Positions 1-9,578 are shown, counted from the first letter of the stretch. The stretch is DNA of 49,023 nt from Staphylococcus simulans (GCF_002902285.1 NZ_PPRU01000057.1:1-49023); one strand, 5' to 3'. Made by a program: numbers and translations. Notes: generated by a model not told the origin, from the sequence alone.

Positions 1-84
1 GTTCCCATGCCGAACACAGAAGTTAAGCTCTTTAGCGCCGATGGTAGTCGGACTTACGTTCCGCAAGAGTAGGACGTTGCCAGG
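1..84 (+). rRNA. rrf: 5S ribosomal RNA, 3' part only
   Basis: The first bases match the 3' two-thirds of a Firmicutes 5S rRNA: the conserved CCGAACACAGAAGTTAAGC block, the GCGCCGATGGTAGT loop and a closing GAGTAGGACG stem. The 5' end lies outside the window. The exact 3' end is set by similarity and may be off by a few bases. A start inside an rRNA gene is typical of a contig broken at a multi-copy rRNA operon. Confidence 0.93.
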
Positions 85-96
85 CAATGATATTAA

Positions 97-171
97 TCCA
101 CAGTAGCTCAGTGGTAGAGCTATCGGCTGTTAACCGATCGGTCGTAGGTTCGAGTCCTACCTGTGGAGCCA
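97..171 (+). tRNA. tRNA-Asn (GUU)
   Basis: This 75-nt cloverleaf has acceptor stem TCCACAG/CTGTGGA, anticodon GTT in the loop CTGTTAA, a TTCGAGTC T-loop and an encoded CCA end. It is the first of six tRNAs behind the 5S gene, probably co-transcribed with the rRNA operon. Confidence 0.96.
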
Positions 172-174
172 TAT

Positions 175-246
175 GGCCCCGTGGTCAAGCGGTTAAGACA
201 CCGCCCTTTCACGGCGGTAACACGGGTTCGAGTCCCGTCGGGGTCA
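175..246 (+). tRNA. tRNA-Glu (UUC)
   Basis: This 72-nt cloverleaf has acceptor stem GGCCCCG/CGGGGTC, anticodon TTC in the loop CTTTCAC and discriminator A. No CCA is encoded, so nucleotidyltransferase must add it. It starts 3 nt after tRNA-Asn. Confidence 0.95.
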
Positions 247-255
247 TTACATATT

Positions 256-331
256 GGAGAATTAGCTCAGCTGGGAGAGCATCTGCCTTACAAGCAGAGG
301 GTCGGCGGTTCGAACCCGTCATTCTCCACCA
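256..331 (+). tRNA. tRNA-Val (UAC)
   Basis: This 76-nt cloverleaf has acceptor stem GGAGAAT/ATTCTCC, anticodon TAC in the loop CTTACAA and an encoded CCA end. It is part of the post-rRNA tRNA cluster. Confidence 0.95.
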
Positions 332-353
332 TTTTGAATTATATATATTTGTC

Positions 354-437
354 GGAGGGGTAGCGAAGTGGCTAAACGCGGCGGACTGTAAATCCGCTCC
401 TTCGGGTTCGGCAGTTCGAATCTGCCCCCCTCCACCA
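354..437 (+). tRNA. tRNA-Tyr (GUA)
   Basis: This 84-nt tRNA has the long variable arm of bacterial tRNA-Tyr (CTCCTTCGGG region), anticodon GTA in the loop CTGTAAA, acceptor stem GGAGGGG/CCCCTCC and an encoded CCA end. Confidence 0.95.
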
Positions 438-442
438 TCTAA

Positions 443-517
443 TGGGCTATAGCCAAGCGGTAAGGCAACGGACTTTGACTCCGTCACTCACTGGTTCGAA
501 TCCAGTTAGCCCAGCCA
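443..517 (+). tRNA. tRNA-Gln (UUG)
   Basis: This 75-nt cloverleaf has acceptor stem TGGGCTA/TAGCCCA, anticodon TTG in the loop CTTTGAC and an encoded CCA end. It lies 5 nt after tRNA-Tyr. Confidence 0.95.
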
Positions 518-520
518 TTA

Positions 521-593
521 GAGCCATTAGCTCAGTTGGTAGAGCATCTGACTTTTAATCAGAGGGTCAGAGGTTCGAATCCTCTATGGCTCA
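521..593 (+). tRNA. tRNA-Lys (UUU)
   Basis: This 73-nt cloverleaf has acceptor stem GAGCCAT/ATGGCTC, anticodon TTT in the loop CTTTTAA and discriminator A. No CCA is encoded. It is the last tRNA, directly before the cluster terminator. Confidence 0.95.
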
Positions 594-598
594 CTCTT

Positions 599-626
599 GC
601 ACCCTTGTGATAAGGGTGCTTTTTTT
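599..626 (+). terminator. Terminator of the rRNA/tRNA operon
   Basis: A perfect GCACCCTT/AAGGGTGC stem with a 4-nt loop is followed by a run of seven T. It sits 5 nt after tRNA-Lys and ends the stable-RNA transcription unit. Confidence 0.92.
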
Positions 627-710
627 ATTGCATTTTTTCCTTTGCTATTTGAATTCAAGTATATAATTCAATTGTGTATGTATTTTTATTCTAAGCTAAA
701 GGGGGATGTA

Positions 711-719
711 TGCTATAAT
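711..719 (+). promoter_or_regulatory. Candidate extended -10 promoter of cdaA-cdaR-glmM
   Basis: TGCTATAAT is an extended -10 element (TG-N-TATAAT) 71 nt upstream of the cdaA start. No good -35 hexamer lies at the expected distance, which fits a TGn-dependent promoter. Confidence 0.5.
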
Positions 720-789
720 TTATATGTATGAGCGCTGTAATAATCAATCATACAGCATTCATTGTAATTAGGTTACCGGAGGAGATGCT

Positions 790-1596
790 ATGAATTTTGG
801 CGGCATTTTTGAAAATTTCAATACGGTAAAGTTAATAACAAGTATTCTAGACTTGCTTATAGTCTGGTATGTGATTTATCTGTTAATCACAGTATTCAAA
901 GGTACTAAAGCAATCCAACTACTCAAAGGTATCATTGTTATTGTAATTGGTCGTTGGGTCAGTGCTGCTTTAGACTTGACTACTACTGCAAGATTGTTTG
1001 ATATGGTTATCCAATGGGGGTTCTTAGCTATCATTGTGATCTTCCAACCAGAAATCAGACGTGCACTTGAGCAGTTAGGTAGAGGTAACCTGTTTAAACG
1101 CTATGTTGCTAATTCATCAGCAGATCAAGAGAAATTGATTAAAGCAGTTGGCGGAGCAGTACAATACATGGCCAAACGAAGAATTGGTGCTTTAATTGTG
1201 TTTGAGAAAAAGACAGGTCTTCAAGATTACATTGAGAAAGGTATACCAATGGATTCTGATATTTCACAAGAGCTTTTGACGAATGTCTTTATTCCTAATA
1301 CACCGTTGCATGATGGTGCAATGATTATTCAAGGAACAAAGATTGCAAGTGCTGCTTGTTATTTACCACTTTCTGATAGTTCTAAGATTTCAAAGAGTTT
1401 AGGAACAAGACACCGTGCTGCAGTAGGTATCTCAGAAGTTTCTGATGCATTTACCGCAGTGGTATCTGAAGAAACTGGTTCTATTTCTGTGACGTTTGAT
1501 GGAAAATTACGTAAAGACATCTCACTAGAAGTCTTTGAAGAATTATTAGCTGAACATTGGTTTGATACAAGACTTCCAAAGAAAGGCGTGAAGTAG
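790..1596 (+). CDS. cdaA: Diadenylate cyclase CdaA (DacA)
   Basis: This membrane enzyme condenses two ATP into the second messenger c-di-AMP, which controls potassium and osmolyte transport and wall homeostasis. The 268-residue protein has hydrophobic membrane segments in about the first 95 residues, then a DAC domain. That domain shows the two signature motifs: DGA within LHDGAMI (about residues 175-181) and RHRAAVG (about 212-218). The ATG is preceded by GGAGGAG. Only one base separates its stop from cdaR, so the three genes cdaA-cdaR-glmM form one operon, the conserved Firmicutes arrangement. The length matches the family. The identification is firm. Confidence 0.96.
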   Translation: MNFGGIFENFNTVKLITSILDLLIVWYVIYLLITVFKGTKAIQLLKGIIVIVIGRWVSAALDLTTTARLFDMVIQWGFLAIIVIFQPEIRRALEQLGRGNLFKRYVANSSADQEKLIKAVGGAVQYMAKRRIGALIVFEKKTGLQDYIEKGIPMDSDISQELLTNVFIPNTPLHDGAMIIQGTKIASAACYLPLSDSSKISKSLGTRHRAAVGISEVSDAFTAVVSEETGSISVTFDGKLRKDISLEVFEELLAEHWFDTRLPKKGVK

Positions 1597-1597
1597 A

Positions 1598-2530
1598 ATG
1601 TTTGAGAGCAAATGGGGTTTAAGATTTGTAGCATTTGTCTTAGCATTAGCTTTCTTTTTAACAGTGAACAATGTCTTTGGAGATATCTTTGGAACATCTA
1701 AACTATCACAAACTTCAACACGCACAATTTCGAATGTACCTGTAGAAGCTACATATAACAGTAAAAATTTATACGCTTCAGGCATACCTGACAGCGTAGA
1801 CGTTCAAATTAAAGGTACGCAATCCAAAGTGTTGAAAGCAGAACAATCAGATGACATTAAAGTCGAATTAGATCTAACTAAAACATCATTAGGTCGTCAC
1901 AAAGTCGATTACGTTATTAAAGGTTTGGATAATGAAGTAGAGGGTACTGTTAATCCTAAACAAGCGACTGTTAATCTTGAGAAGAAAGTAACAAAGATGA
2001 TGACAGTAACGCCTGATGTGAGTGAATCGTACATCAATTCTAACTATCAAATCAAAAATCAAACTGTGACACCAAAGAAAGTTAAAGTGATAGGTGGACA
2101 ACATCAAGTAGATAGTATTGCTTACTTAAAAGCAACATTCAAAAATGATACAGATATCAACGACGATACAACAGATGTCGGTGAAATTGTAGCTTTTGAT
2201 AAAAACTTGAAGAAACTTGATGTAATTACAAAACCAAGCACTGTTAATATTACTGTAGAGTTAGAACCTTACAGCAAGAAAGTAGATATTAAAAAGAAAG
2301 TTATCGGTAAATCAAATTCTAAGTTAAATGCTGATAATGTTAATTTGTCTAAACAACAAATTGAAATTTTTGGAAATAGAGATGAGTTAAGTGATATCCA
2401 TAGTGTAACAGCAGTAGTTGATTTAGCAGACTTCGAAAATTCAGATGAAGCTGCTGTGAAGATGGAATTACCTGACAAAGTTAAAGATGCTGATGCGGGC
2501 GATATCAAAGCTACTATATCAGCGAAATAA
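1598..2530 (+). CDS. cdaR: CdaA regulatory protein CdaR (YbbR-domain)
   Basis: CdaR is a membrane-anchored, extracytoplasmic regulator of the cyclase CdaA. Of its 310 residues, the first 30 contain one transmembrane helix (FVAFVLALAFFLTV). The rest is made of YbbR-type beta-rich repeats with a recurring pattern such as DSVDVQIKG and PKKVKVIGG, rich in Lys, Asp and Val. The ATG follows the cdaA stop by one base, and GGCGTGAAG upstream could serve as a weak ribosome site, so translational coupling is likely. The function is taken from the family and from the conserved position between cdaA and glmM. Confidence 0.93.
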   Translation: MFESKWGLRFVAFVLALAFFLTVNNVFGDIFGTSKLSQTSTRTISNVPVEATYNSKNLYASGIPDSVDVQIKGTQSKVLKAEQSDDIKVELDLTKTSLGRHKVDYVIKGLDNEVEGTVNPKQATVNLEKKVTKMMTVTPDVSESYINSNYQIKNQTVTPKKVKVIGGQHQVDSIAYLKATFKNDTDINDDTTDVGEIVAFDKNLKKLDVITKPSTVNITVELEPYSKKVDIKKKVIGKSNSKLNADNVNLSKQQIEIFGNRDELSDIHSVTAVVDLADFENSDEAAVKMELPDKVKDADAGDIKATISAK

Positions 2531-2556
2531 ATTAAGCATTAAAGGAGAATTTTGAA

Positions 2557-3912
2557 ATGGGCAAATATTTTGGGACAGACGGAGTCAGAGGTGTAGCAAA
2601 CGAAGAATTAACTCCAGAGTTGGCTTTTAAACTAGGTAGATACGGCGGTTATGTTTTAGCGCACAATGAAGACAAGAAGCATCCACAAGTCCTTGTAGGA
2701 CGTGATACACGTGTTTCTGGGGAAATGTTGGAATTTGCGTTAATCGCAGGTTTAATTTCTATCGGTGCTGAAGTAATGCGATTAGGCGTTATTTCTACAC
2801 CAGGTGTAGCATACTTAACAAAAGAAATGGATGCTGAATTAGGTGTTATGATTTCAGCTTCTCATAATCCAGTGGCAGATAACGGAATTAAATTCTTCGG
2901 CTCAGACGGCTTTAAATTATCTGATGATCAAGAACAAGAAATTGAAGCATTATTAGACGAAGAAAATCCTGACTTACCACGTCCAATCGGAAATGATATT
3001 GTTCAGTATTCGGACTACTTCGAAGGTACTCAAAAATACTTAAGCTATATAAAATCAACTGTCGATGTTAATTTTGAAGGTTTAAAAATTGCGTTAGATG
3101 GCGCAAATGGTTCAACATCACAACTTGCACCATTCTTATTCGGTGATTTAGAAGCTGATACAGAAGTTATTGGTTGCAGCCCAGACGGCTACAATATCAA
3201 TGACGGTGTCGGATCAACGCATCCAGAAGCTTTAGCGCAAACAGTTGTGGAAACTGAAAGCGACTTTGGTTTAGCTTTTGATGGAGATGGAGACCGTTTA
3301 ATTGCTGTCGATGAAAAAGGTAACATTGTTGATGGTGACCAAATCATGTTCATTATTGGTCAAGAAATGTCTAAAAACCAAGAATTGAACGACAACATGA
3401 TTGTTTCTACTGTTATGAGTAACTTAGGTTTCTACAAAGCATTAGAAGCAGAAGGCATCAAATCTAATAAAACTAAAGTTGGCGACCGTTATGTAGTAGA
3501 AGAAATGCGTAGAGGTAATTACAACCTTGGTGGTGAACAATCAGGCCACATCGTAATGATGGACTACAATACTACAGGTGATGGTTTATTAACAGGTGTA
3601 CAATTAGCAGCTGTTGTGAAATTAACAGGTAAACCATTAAGCGAACTTGCTGAACAAATGAAAAAATACCCACAATCATTAATTAACGTACGTGTAACAG
3701 ATAAATATGCAGTAACTGATAATGCTGATGTTAAAGCAGAAATGGACCGCGTAGAAGCTGACATGAACGGTGAAGGACGCATTTTAGTACGTCCTTCAGG
3801 TACAGAGCCATTAGTACGTGTCATGGTAGAAGCTGCAACAGATGAAAAAGCTGAAAGCTATGCACAACAAATTGCAGATGTAGTTAAAGAAAAAATGGGT
3901 TTAAATGAATAA
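2557..3912 (+). CDS. glmM: Phosphoglucosamine mutase GlmM
   Basis: GlmM interconverts glucosamine-6-phosphate and glucosamine-1-phosphate, the step between GlmS and GlmU on the route to UDP-GlcNAc. The 451-residue protein has the family's four-domain layout. The phosphoserine loop ISASHNP places the catalytic serine at residue 102, the metal-binding DGDGDR motif lies near residue 242, and the C-terminal phosphate-binding motif is [11 protein letters not shown]. An AAAGGAGAA ribosome site precedes the ATG. It is the last gene of the cdaA operon, which ties c-di-AMP signalling to wall precursor supply. In other Firmicutes GlmM can also bind and inhibit CdaA. Confidence 0.97.
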   Translation: MGKYFGTDGVRGVANEELTPELAFKLGRYGGYVLAHNEDKKHPQVLVGRDTRVSGEMLEFALIAGLISIGAEVMRLGVISTPGVAYLTKEMDAELGVMISASHNPVADNGIKFFGSDGFKLSDDQEQEIEALLDEENPDLPRPIGNDIVQYSDYFEGTQKYLSYIKSTVDVNFEGLKIALDGANGSTSQLAPFLFGDLEADTEVIGCSPDGYNINDGVGSTHPEALAQTVVETESDFGLAFDGDGDRLIAVDEKGNIVDGDQIMFIIGQEMSKNQELNDNMIVSTVMSNLGFYKALEAEGIKSNKTKVGDRYVVEEMRRGNYNLGGEQSGHIVMMDYNTTGDGLLTGVQLAAVVKLTGKPLSELAEQMKKYPQSLINVRVTDKYAVTDNADVKAEMDRVEADMNGEGRILVRPSGTEPLVRVMVEAATDEKAESYAQQIADVVKEKMGLNE

Positions 3913-3924
3913 TTAACTTTGAAG

Positions 3925-3956
3925 AACTGAGACTGGTAAGAAAGTCTCAGTTTTTT
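3925..3956 (+). terminator. Terminator of the cdaA-cdaR-glmM operon
   Basis: A perfect 10-bp stem, AACTGAGACT/AGTCTCAGTT, with an 8-nt loop is followed by a T-run. It starts 13 nt after the glmM stop. Confidence 0.9.
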
Positions 3957-3965
3957 GATTTGTGG

Positions 3966-4005
3966 TACAAAAATAGACTGAAGCTGTTTAAAATAGCTTC
4001 AGTCT
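3966..4005 (-). terminator. Terminator of the mtl operon
   Basis: A perfect 11-bp stem, AGACTGAAGCT/AGCTTCAGTCT, lies at 3975-4005. Read on the minus strand it is followed by TATTTTTG. It lies 13 nt after the mtlD stop, facing the glmM terminator. Confidence 0.85.
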
Positions 4006-4018
4006 AAATCTATATCTA

Positions 4019-5122
4019 TTAAAGTTCTAGATAAACATCATTGATTTCTTCCGCAAGTGGTTCATTAATTTGTGCATATTCTTCTAAGAAATCCATTGCT
4101 CCATGCTTCTCAATGTATTCATCTTTCTTAACTGTCTCTTCATCATTTTTATCATGATATTTAAGCAAGTAAGCAGCTGCTTGAACTAAACCTTGATGTT
4201 CCAAGTCTTTATCATAAAGATAAGCAAGCGGCTTAATTATACGATCTTTAGGACCAATTTTACGTAAAGTACCTCTACCAACTCTTGTTACATCATCTGA
4301 AAGATATGGATTTTTGAAACGATTGATTATTTTTTCTACATAAGCTCGTTGTTCATCTTGAGAGAATCCAAATACTTCAGTAATATATTGGCTTGTTTCG
4401 CTCAATACTTGACGTAGGCCTTCTTCAATATTACGGTCTTCTACAGCTTCTAGTACTGTTTGATAGCCATGATATTGACCGGCATAAGCTAAATAAGCGT
4501 GACCAGTATTAACTGTCATTAATTTACGTTCAATATATGGTGTTAAATCGTCAACATATTTAATGTGTTCTAACTCTTTACCATACCAAGCATCTTTTTC
4601 AACAACCCATTCAAAGAAAGGTTCAACTAACACATCTAAAATATTATCTTGTGTTTGTTTTGGAACAATACGATCCACTGCTGAATTAGCGAAATGAATT
4701 TCATCTGATAGAGGACCTGTAATTGAAAGTACTGCAGATTTTAATGTATCTGTTGCCATAATTGCATTTTCACAGGCAACTACATTTACAGGTTTTGTTC
4801 TTTCTTGAAGTGCAGGTGCAATGGATTTTGCGATAATCGGTAACAGATTAACACCTACAGCTGTAGTAATAATATCCGCTTCTAATAAGGCATCATGTAA
4901 TTTTTGTGGATTATCTTTTGAGTTAATTGCATCAACGCCATTAATTGTCGTAGTTGTTTTATCTTCGTCTGCAAGAATAACTTGGTATGCTTGGTCTTGA
5001 TTTAATGCATCTACAATCTCAGCGTTAACATCTGAGAAAGTGACAACTACATTGTTTTCAGATAAGATTTGGCCGATAAATCCTCGACCAATATTACCTG
5101 CACCAAAATGTACTGCTTTCAT
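4019..5122 (-). CDS. mtlD: Mannitol-1-phosphate 5-dehydrogenase
   Basis: MtlD oxidises mannitol-1-phosphate to fructose-6-phosphate with NAD+, feeding imported mannitol into glycolysis. The 367-residue protein starts with a Rossmann motif, [13 protein letters not shown]. It has the polyol dehydrogenase lysine region near residue 205, in the stretch [17 protein letters not shown], typical of the short MtlD branch. The ATG overlaps the mtlF stop by one base (TAATG), so the two are translationally coupled. It is the last gene of the mtlA-mtlR-mtlF-mtlD operon. Confidence 0.97.
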   Translation of the reverse strand: MKAVHFGAGNIGRGFIGQILSENNVVVTFSDVNAEIVDALNQDQAYQVILADEDKTTTTINGVDAINSKDNPQKLHDALLEADIITTAVGVNLLPIIAKSIAPALQERTKPVNVVACENAIMATDTLKSAVLSITGPLSDEIHFANSAVDRIVPKQTQDNILDVLVEPFFEWVVEKDAWYGKELEHIKYVDDLTPYIERKLMTVNTGHAYLAYAGQYHGYQTVLEAVEDRNIEEGLRQVLSETSQYITEVFGFSQDEQRAYVEKIINRFKNPYLSDDVTRVGRGTLRKIGPKDRIIKPLAYLYDKDLEHQGLVQAAAYLLKYHDKNDEETVKKDEYIEKHGAMDFLEEYAQINEPLAEEINDVYLEL

Positions 5123-5556
5123 TATGCATCAGCCTCCTCAAAGACAGCTTTAATTTCTTCAGCACTTTGTGCATTTAAAATACGTTCAACATTTTCTTCT
5201 TCGCTGAAAGTAATTGCGATTTTAGATAATAAATCTAAATGCTCGCCATCTTTACCGGCAATACCAACGATGACTTTAGCAGTTTCGTCTCCCCATTGAA
5301 CACCGTCAGGTACTTGTAGTAATGTAAGTCCTGATTGCAATACTGCATTTTTTGCTTCTTCTGTACCATGAGGAATCGCTAAACCATTACCCATGTAAGT
5401 AGAAACAACTTCTTCTCTATCTTTCATCGCTTGAATATAAGAATCAGTTACAGCACCAGCGTCTATTAAAGCTTGTCCAGCTTTTTCAATAGCTTCTTCT
5501 TGGTTCTTGAAAGATTGATTTAAAAAGATATTTTCATTACTGAATAGTTCTGACAT
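5122..5556 (-). CDS. mtlF: Mannitol-specific PTS enzyme IIA
   Basis: This cytosolic IIA protein takes phosphate from HPr and passes it to the IIB domain(s) of MtlA. The 144-residue length is usual for the mannitol/fructose IIA family. The phosphorylated histidine is His63 within [21 protein letters not shown] ribosome site precedes the ATG. The gene starts 6 nt after mtlR and overlaps mtlD. If both IIB domains of MtlA are active, this single IIA must serve two acceptor cysteines. Confidence 0.96.
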   Translation of the reverse strand: MSELFSNENIFLNQSFKNQEEAIEKAGQALIDAGAVTDSYIQAMKDREEVVSTYMGNGLAIPHGTEEAKNAVLQSGLTLLQVPDGVQWGDETAKVIVGIAGKDGEHLDLLSKIAITFSEEENVERILNAQSAEEIKAVFEEADA

Positions 5557-5562
5557 AAATAA

Positions 5563-7593
5563 TCACTCCGTTAATAAAATTTGTTTTGTTTCTCTAATAA
5601 AAGCCTTCTTCATCTCATCTATAATTTCGTTAGGATTTTGCATTAATTCATCAATTTGATGTAAATTACATGTAATTACTTCTGAAATAGCACTAACGAT
5701 AGGTGAGGATGGGCTATCTTCTGGTAAAAACATGCTGATTAAATAATTGATGGTATGTTCTTGATTTTGTTCAACGATAGTTAATGGTTGTTTTAACCTT
5801 GTAATCAATACCATTGGCTTTACAATCAGCGCATGTTTTAGATGTGGTAGTCCTATAGGATAGGGAGCTAATGTAATGCTTCTATCCTCTGCATATGTTT
5901 TTAATACTTGTTTAAATTGTGATTTGCTTAGAATACTTTTATGTTTAGCTAATCGTTTCGCTAAATAATCTTGCCAATTTGTGATTGTTGCATCTTCAAC
6001 ATAAATATTTTCAATCACATCCAAATACCTTTGAATGGTCTCAATAATCTGATCCTGATTTAAAGATGAAATTTCGCTTGATGAACTAGAAGTCACTCTG
6101 TTTTCGTTTGCTTGTGTGTTCAAGTAGTTAGAAACATATTTGATATCTGCATCCGGTAATAATGGATTGACTTGAATATAATGTTCATTAATATCTAATG
6201 CTAAAGTAGAAATAATACCATCATAAGCATTGAGATTTAATTGTTTTAAATCACTTAATGATGCTTGCTTAGTTTGTGTAATTTCTGGAAAAGTTTGTTG
6301 TAAGCGTGTGGCTAGCACACGACTGGTACCTATACCAGAACTACATACAACTAACACATGATAATCTGGTAGACTATTAGCTTTTAGTGAACCCCCAAAA
6401 TGCAAAACAACAAAAGCAATTTCGCTATCTGGAAAGTAAAGCTCAGGCCAAATCTTCGATAAACTATTTGAGACACTGTTATAAAGTTTTGGATATTTAT
6501 TTTTAATCATCTCTGTCAGAGGATTATGTGTTTCAATATTAGCATTTAAACGGTTCATCGCAGGTATTAAATGTAATTTTAACCCCGCAGCTAAATTCGA
6601 TTTATTTACAAATGAATATTGAGAACTTTCTTCTACCAGGTGAATCAATTGTTGGATTTTGTAATTGTTATCTAACAGTTCTTCAGATTGATAGTCTTCG
6701 TGTTTTCTTTTAGCACCGCGTAAATGTATCGTAATAAAAGTGATTTCTGCTTTGTTGAAAGTTACGTCATAAATGTGTGATAGTTGTTTAGTTAATGAGG
6801 AAGCAATGTTATATTCCTCTGTATCTTTGACTGATTGATAAATCGTTTCGTCAATAGAAACATTTTCACCGTGTTTAATGCGGTCAATGCTCAATACAAT
6901 ATGAACAGTCAGCGTTAAATAACTCGCTTCTGTCAATGTATAGGGTAGAGCACTAAGGTAATCCATTAATACACGCTCAACTTGGAAAATATGATCAAGT
7001 TCTACCATTGAAAGTTGAGAAGTGTTTAATGATTGATATACAAAGTGATTTTCTATGACCGAGTAAACACTGGTGCTATTTAAATTTTCAACCATAAGAT
7101 GACTCAACATCTCGCGTTTCTTTGCTTCTGAACCATTTAAGCTGACACCAGCACCTCGTCGTCGTTCTAATTCGAGTTGGTATTCTGATGCATCTTGTTC
7201 TAATTCATCGAGCAACTTTGTCAACGTAGTCTGAGCAACACCAATTTCATGTGCTAAACTATATTGCTTTATAGGTTCTCTACTTTGTATCAATGCATAT
7301 AAAATAATGGTTTTTTGTTCAGCAGTTGTCAGGTCTAAAGCAGCAATGTTGCTAAGCTCTGTTTGGAGTTTAGCAATTGCTGCTTGTGAACCTTCTAACT
7401 GGATACCTTTATTGGGAATTCTATCGATTTGTAAATTTAGTTCAGACAAATCTTGTTCTAAAATTTTAAGTTCACGGTGTATCGTACGTGATGAAACGGC
7501 GAGTTGTTGTGCAATATCATAAATAGTCATATATTGGCCGTGCGATTTAATGAGTAACTCTAAGATTGCTTTTTCTCTGTTGCTTAACAACAT
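5563..7593 (-). CDS. mtlR: Mannitol operon activator MtlR (PRD domains)
   Basis: MtlR is a DNA-binding activator of the mannitol operon whose activity is set by PTS phosphorylation. The order seen is an N-terminal helix-turn-helix region (IYDIAQQLAVSSRTIHREL), a second winged-helix part, two PTS regulation domains in the middle third, a IIB-like domain with cysteine motif VLVVCSSGIGTS, and a C-terminal IIA-like domain (PIGLPHLK). I chose the ATG at 7593 because AGGTGA lies 5 nt upstream. An ATG 15 nt earlier (7608) has its AAGGA directly against it. The chosen start gives 676 residues. It lies second in the operon, as in Staphylococcus and Geobacillus. Confidence 0.94.
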   Translation of the reverse strand: MLLSNREKAILELLIKSHGQYMTIYDIAQQLAVSSRTIHRELKILEQDLSELNLQIDRIPNKGIQLEGSQAAIAKLQTELSNIAALDLTTAEQKTIILYALIQSREPIKQYSLAHEIGVAQTTLTKLLDELEQDASEYQLELERRRGAGVSLNGSEAKKREMLSHLMVENLNSTSVYSVIENHFVYQSLNTSQLSMVELDHIFQVERVLMDYLSALPYTLTEASYLTLTVHIVLSIDRIKHGENVSIDETIYQSVKDTEEYNIASSLTKQLSHIYDVTFNKAEITFITIHLRGAKRKHEDYQSEELLDNNYKIQQLIHLVEESSQYSFVNKSNLAAGLKLHLIPAMNRLNANIETHNPLTEMIKNKYPKLYNSVSNSLSKIWPELYFPDSEIAFVVLHFGGSLKANSLPDYHVLVVCSSGIGTSRVLATRLQQTFPEITQTKQASLSDLKQLNLNAYDGIISTLALDINEHYIQVNPLLPDADIKYVSNYLNTQANENRVTSSSSSEISSLNQDQIIETIQRYLDVIENIYVEDATITNWQDYLAKRLAKHKSILSKSQFKQVLKTYAEDRSITLAPYPIGLPHLKHALIVKPMVLITRLKQPLTIVEQNQEHTINYLISMFLPEDSPSSPIVSAISEVITCNLHQIDELMQNPNEIIDEMKKAFIRETKQILLTE

Positions 7594-7630
7594 AGGCCTC
7601 ACCTGCATTCCTTTTTAAAGAAGTTCTAAT

Positions 7631-9526
7631 CTATTGTTGGTCTTCTTTAAGGTTATTAATCAATTCTTCATATTTAGGCGAGTTCAAGAAATTATCCACC
7701 GAAATATGAACAGCATTGGGTGCTTGTTTGATAGCACGGTCTGTCAATTTATTTTGCGTAATTACAAGTTGTGCATCACTTGGTAATTGGTTGATCGCTG
7801 TGTTAGTGACCTTGATATGATCAAGACCAGCTTTCTTGAACTTGTTACGTAACATACTGGCGCCCATAGCACTAGAACCCATACCTGCATCACATGCGAA
7901 AATAACATGATTAATATTGTCATAGTTATGAGCATCAACATCTTCAGTATTATATTGTTCAGTCAAGTCTTCTTGGCTGTTTGTTGCTGAAGCAGTTGTA
8001 GTTGAACCATTTTGGTCTTCTTTCAAGTTATTAATCAATTCTTCATATTTAGGAGAGTTCAAGAAGTTCTCTACTGAAATATGAATCGCATCAGGTACTT
8101 GCTTGATAGCGCGATCTGTTAATTTTTTCTGAGTAATAACAAGTTCTGCATCGCTTGGTAATTGATTAATCGCTGTGTTAGTCACTTCAATGTTTTCAAG
8201 ACCAGCTTTCTTGAACTTGTTTCTTAACATGCTGGCACCCATAGCACTAGAACCCATGCCTGCGTCACAAGCAAAAATGACATGTTGAACATTATTGTAA
8301 TTGTGTGCGTCGACATCTTCAGTGTTGTATTTGTCTAAAAGGGCATCACCATCAACTTGTGAAGTTGAAGCGGCTTGTGTCTGCTCATCAGATTTGCTTT
8401 CTGCATTACCACTTAATTTAGATGCAACACTTGATTTTTTACCTTTAGTAGCTTCCATTTTAGCTGTAGCGTCTGCAAGATCTTGTTTAGGGTCTTTCGT
8501 AAATTTCAAGATTAAAGCAGAAACCACGAATGAAACAAGTGCTGCTAAAAGTACACCAATAATCATGCTTAAGAATTCACCTTTAGGTGCGTTGATAATA
8601 TAAACAATGATTGATCCTGGTGAAGCAGGTGTTTTAAATCCAAAATCTAATAATGAATAAGTTGCTACACCTGTCATACCGCCTAAAATAACTGCTACGA
8701 ATAAGAAAGGTCTCATCAATACGTATGGGAAGTAAATTTCATGAATCCCACCAAAGAATTGAATGATACCAGCACCATAAGATGTTGCTTTGGCAGTACC
8801 TTTACCAAAAATCATGTATGCGAGAAGGACACCAATACCTGGTCCAGGGTTAGATTCAATTGTATATAAAATAGATTGACCTACATGTGAAGCTTGGTCT
8901 GCACCAAGTGGTGTGAAGACACCATGGTTGATTGCGTTATTTAAGAACACAATTTTTGCTGGTTCAACAATAATGCTGACTAACGGCAATAAATATGCAT
9001 GTACTAATGCTTCTACACCAACAGATAAAAGATGCATAATTAACTTCATAATAGGTGCTAAAATCTTAAAACCGAAAATAGTCATGATGAAACCTAAAAT
9101 ACCAGCAGAGAAATTATTGAATAACATCTCGAATCCTTGTGGTGTTCTAGGTTGGATGAATTCATCTGTTTTCTTCATAAGCCAACCAACAAGCGGCCCC
9201 ATAATCATTGCGCCGAGTAACATTGGTGTATCAGGCAGTGCAACAATAACCCCCATCGTTGCAGTAGCTGCGATAATACCACCGCGTAAATCATGAATCA
9301 GACGTCCACCGCTGAAAGCAATTAGTAATGGAATCAGATAAGTAATCATTGGTCCTGCTAATTCAGCTAAATCTTTGTTAGGTAACCAACCATTATCAAT
9401 GAAGATCGCTGCAATAAAGCCCCACGCGATAAATGCACCGATATTTGGCATAATCATACTGCTCAGAAATGAGCCGAATGCTTGGACCTTACGTCCAATC
9501 CCTTTATTTTCCTGTGAATTTGACAT
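7631..9526 (-). CDS. mtlA: Mannitol PTS permease IICB with two tandem IIB domains
   Basis: MtlA imports and phosphorylates mannitol. The N-terminal 340 residues or so form the IIC membrane channel, with conserved GGRLIHDLRGG and GGIHEIYFPYVLMRP. A Gln/Ser-rich linker follows. The IIB domain is present twice: about residues 400-506 and 525-631, joined by an 18-residue Ser/Thr-rich linker. Both copies keep the phosphorylation cysteine loop FACDAGMGSS and, by my count, are identical at 94 of 107 positions. Staphylococcal MtlA proteins I know are about 505-515 residues with one IIB, so 631 is unusual. The ATG at 9526 is chosen because AGGTGG lies 6 nt upstream; the ATG at 9532 directly abuts that site. 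Confidence 0.96.
   Translation of the reverse strand: MSNSQENKGIGRKVQAFGSFLSSMIMPNIGAFIAWGFIAAIFIDNGWLPNKDLAELAGPMITYLIPLLIAFSGGRLIHDLRGGIIAATATMGVIVALPDTPMLLGAMIMGPLVGWLMKKTDEFIQPRTPQGFEMLFNNFSAGILGFIMTIFGFKILAPIMKLIMHLLSVGVEALVHAYLLPLVSIIVEPAKIVFLNNAINHGVFTPLGADQASHVGQSILYTIESNPGPGIGVLLAYMIFGKGTAKATSYGAGIIQFFGGIHEIYFPYVLMRPFLFVAVILGGMTGVATYSLLDFGFKTPASPGSIIVYIINAPKGEFLSMIIGVLLAALVSFVVSALILKFTKDPKQDLADATAKMEATKGKKSSVASKLSGNAESKSDEQTQAASTSQVDGDALLDKYNTEDVDAHNYNNVQHVIFACDAGMGSSAMGASMLRNKFKKAGLENIEVTNTAINQLPSDAELVITQKKLTDRAIKQVPDAIHISVENFLNSPKYEELINNLKEDQNGSTTTASATNSQEDLTEQYNTEDVDAHNYDNINHVIFACDAGMGSSAMGASMLRNKFKKAGLDHIKVTNTAINQLPSDAQLVITQNKLTDRAIKQAPNAVHISVDNFLNSPKYEELINNLKEDQQ
7634..8329 (-). 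repeat. Tandem duplication of the MtlA IIB domain
   Basis: Two direct in-frame copies, each 321 bp, lie at 8009-8329 (first copy, protein order) and 7634-7954 (second copy), separated by a 54-bp linker. The encoded domains differ at 13 of 107 residues. The DNA copies differ at many synonymous sites, so the duplication is not an assembly stutter. Confidence 0.95.
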
Positions 9527-9578
9527 TGTCATCCACCTCTCTTAATAACTTTGATATAGCTCAATTTTAAGACTGACA

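Noticed and set aside
87..452. Long frames on both strands across the tRNA cluster
   Set aside because: They read through six perfect tRNA cloverleafs and have no ribosome sites.
1359..1785. Minus-strand frames over cdaA/cdaR
   Set aside because: Antisense shadows of well-supported genes.
3925..4005. The two hairpins as a possible small RNA
   Set aside because: Each is explained as the terminator of one of two convergent operons (glmM and mtlD).
8301..8603. Plus-strand frames inside mtlA (also 8913-9296)
   Set aside because: Shadows of the strongly conserved mtlA coding strand, with no start signals.
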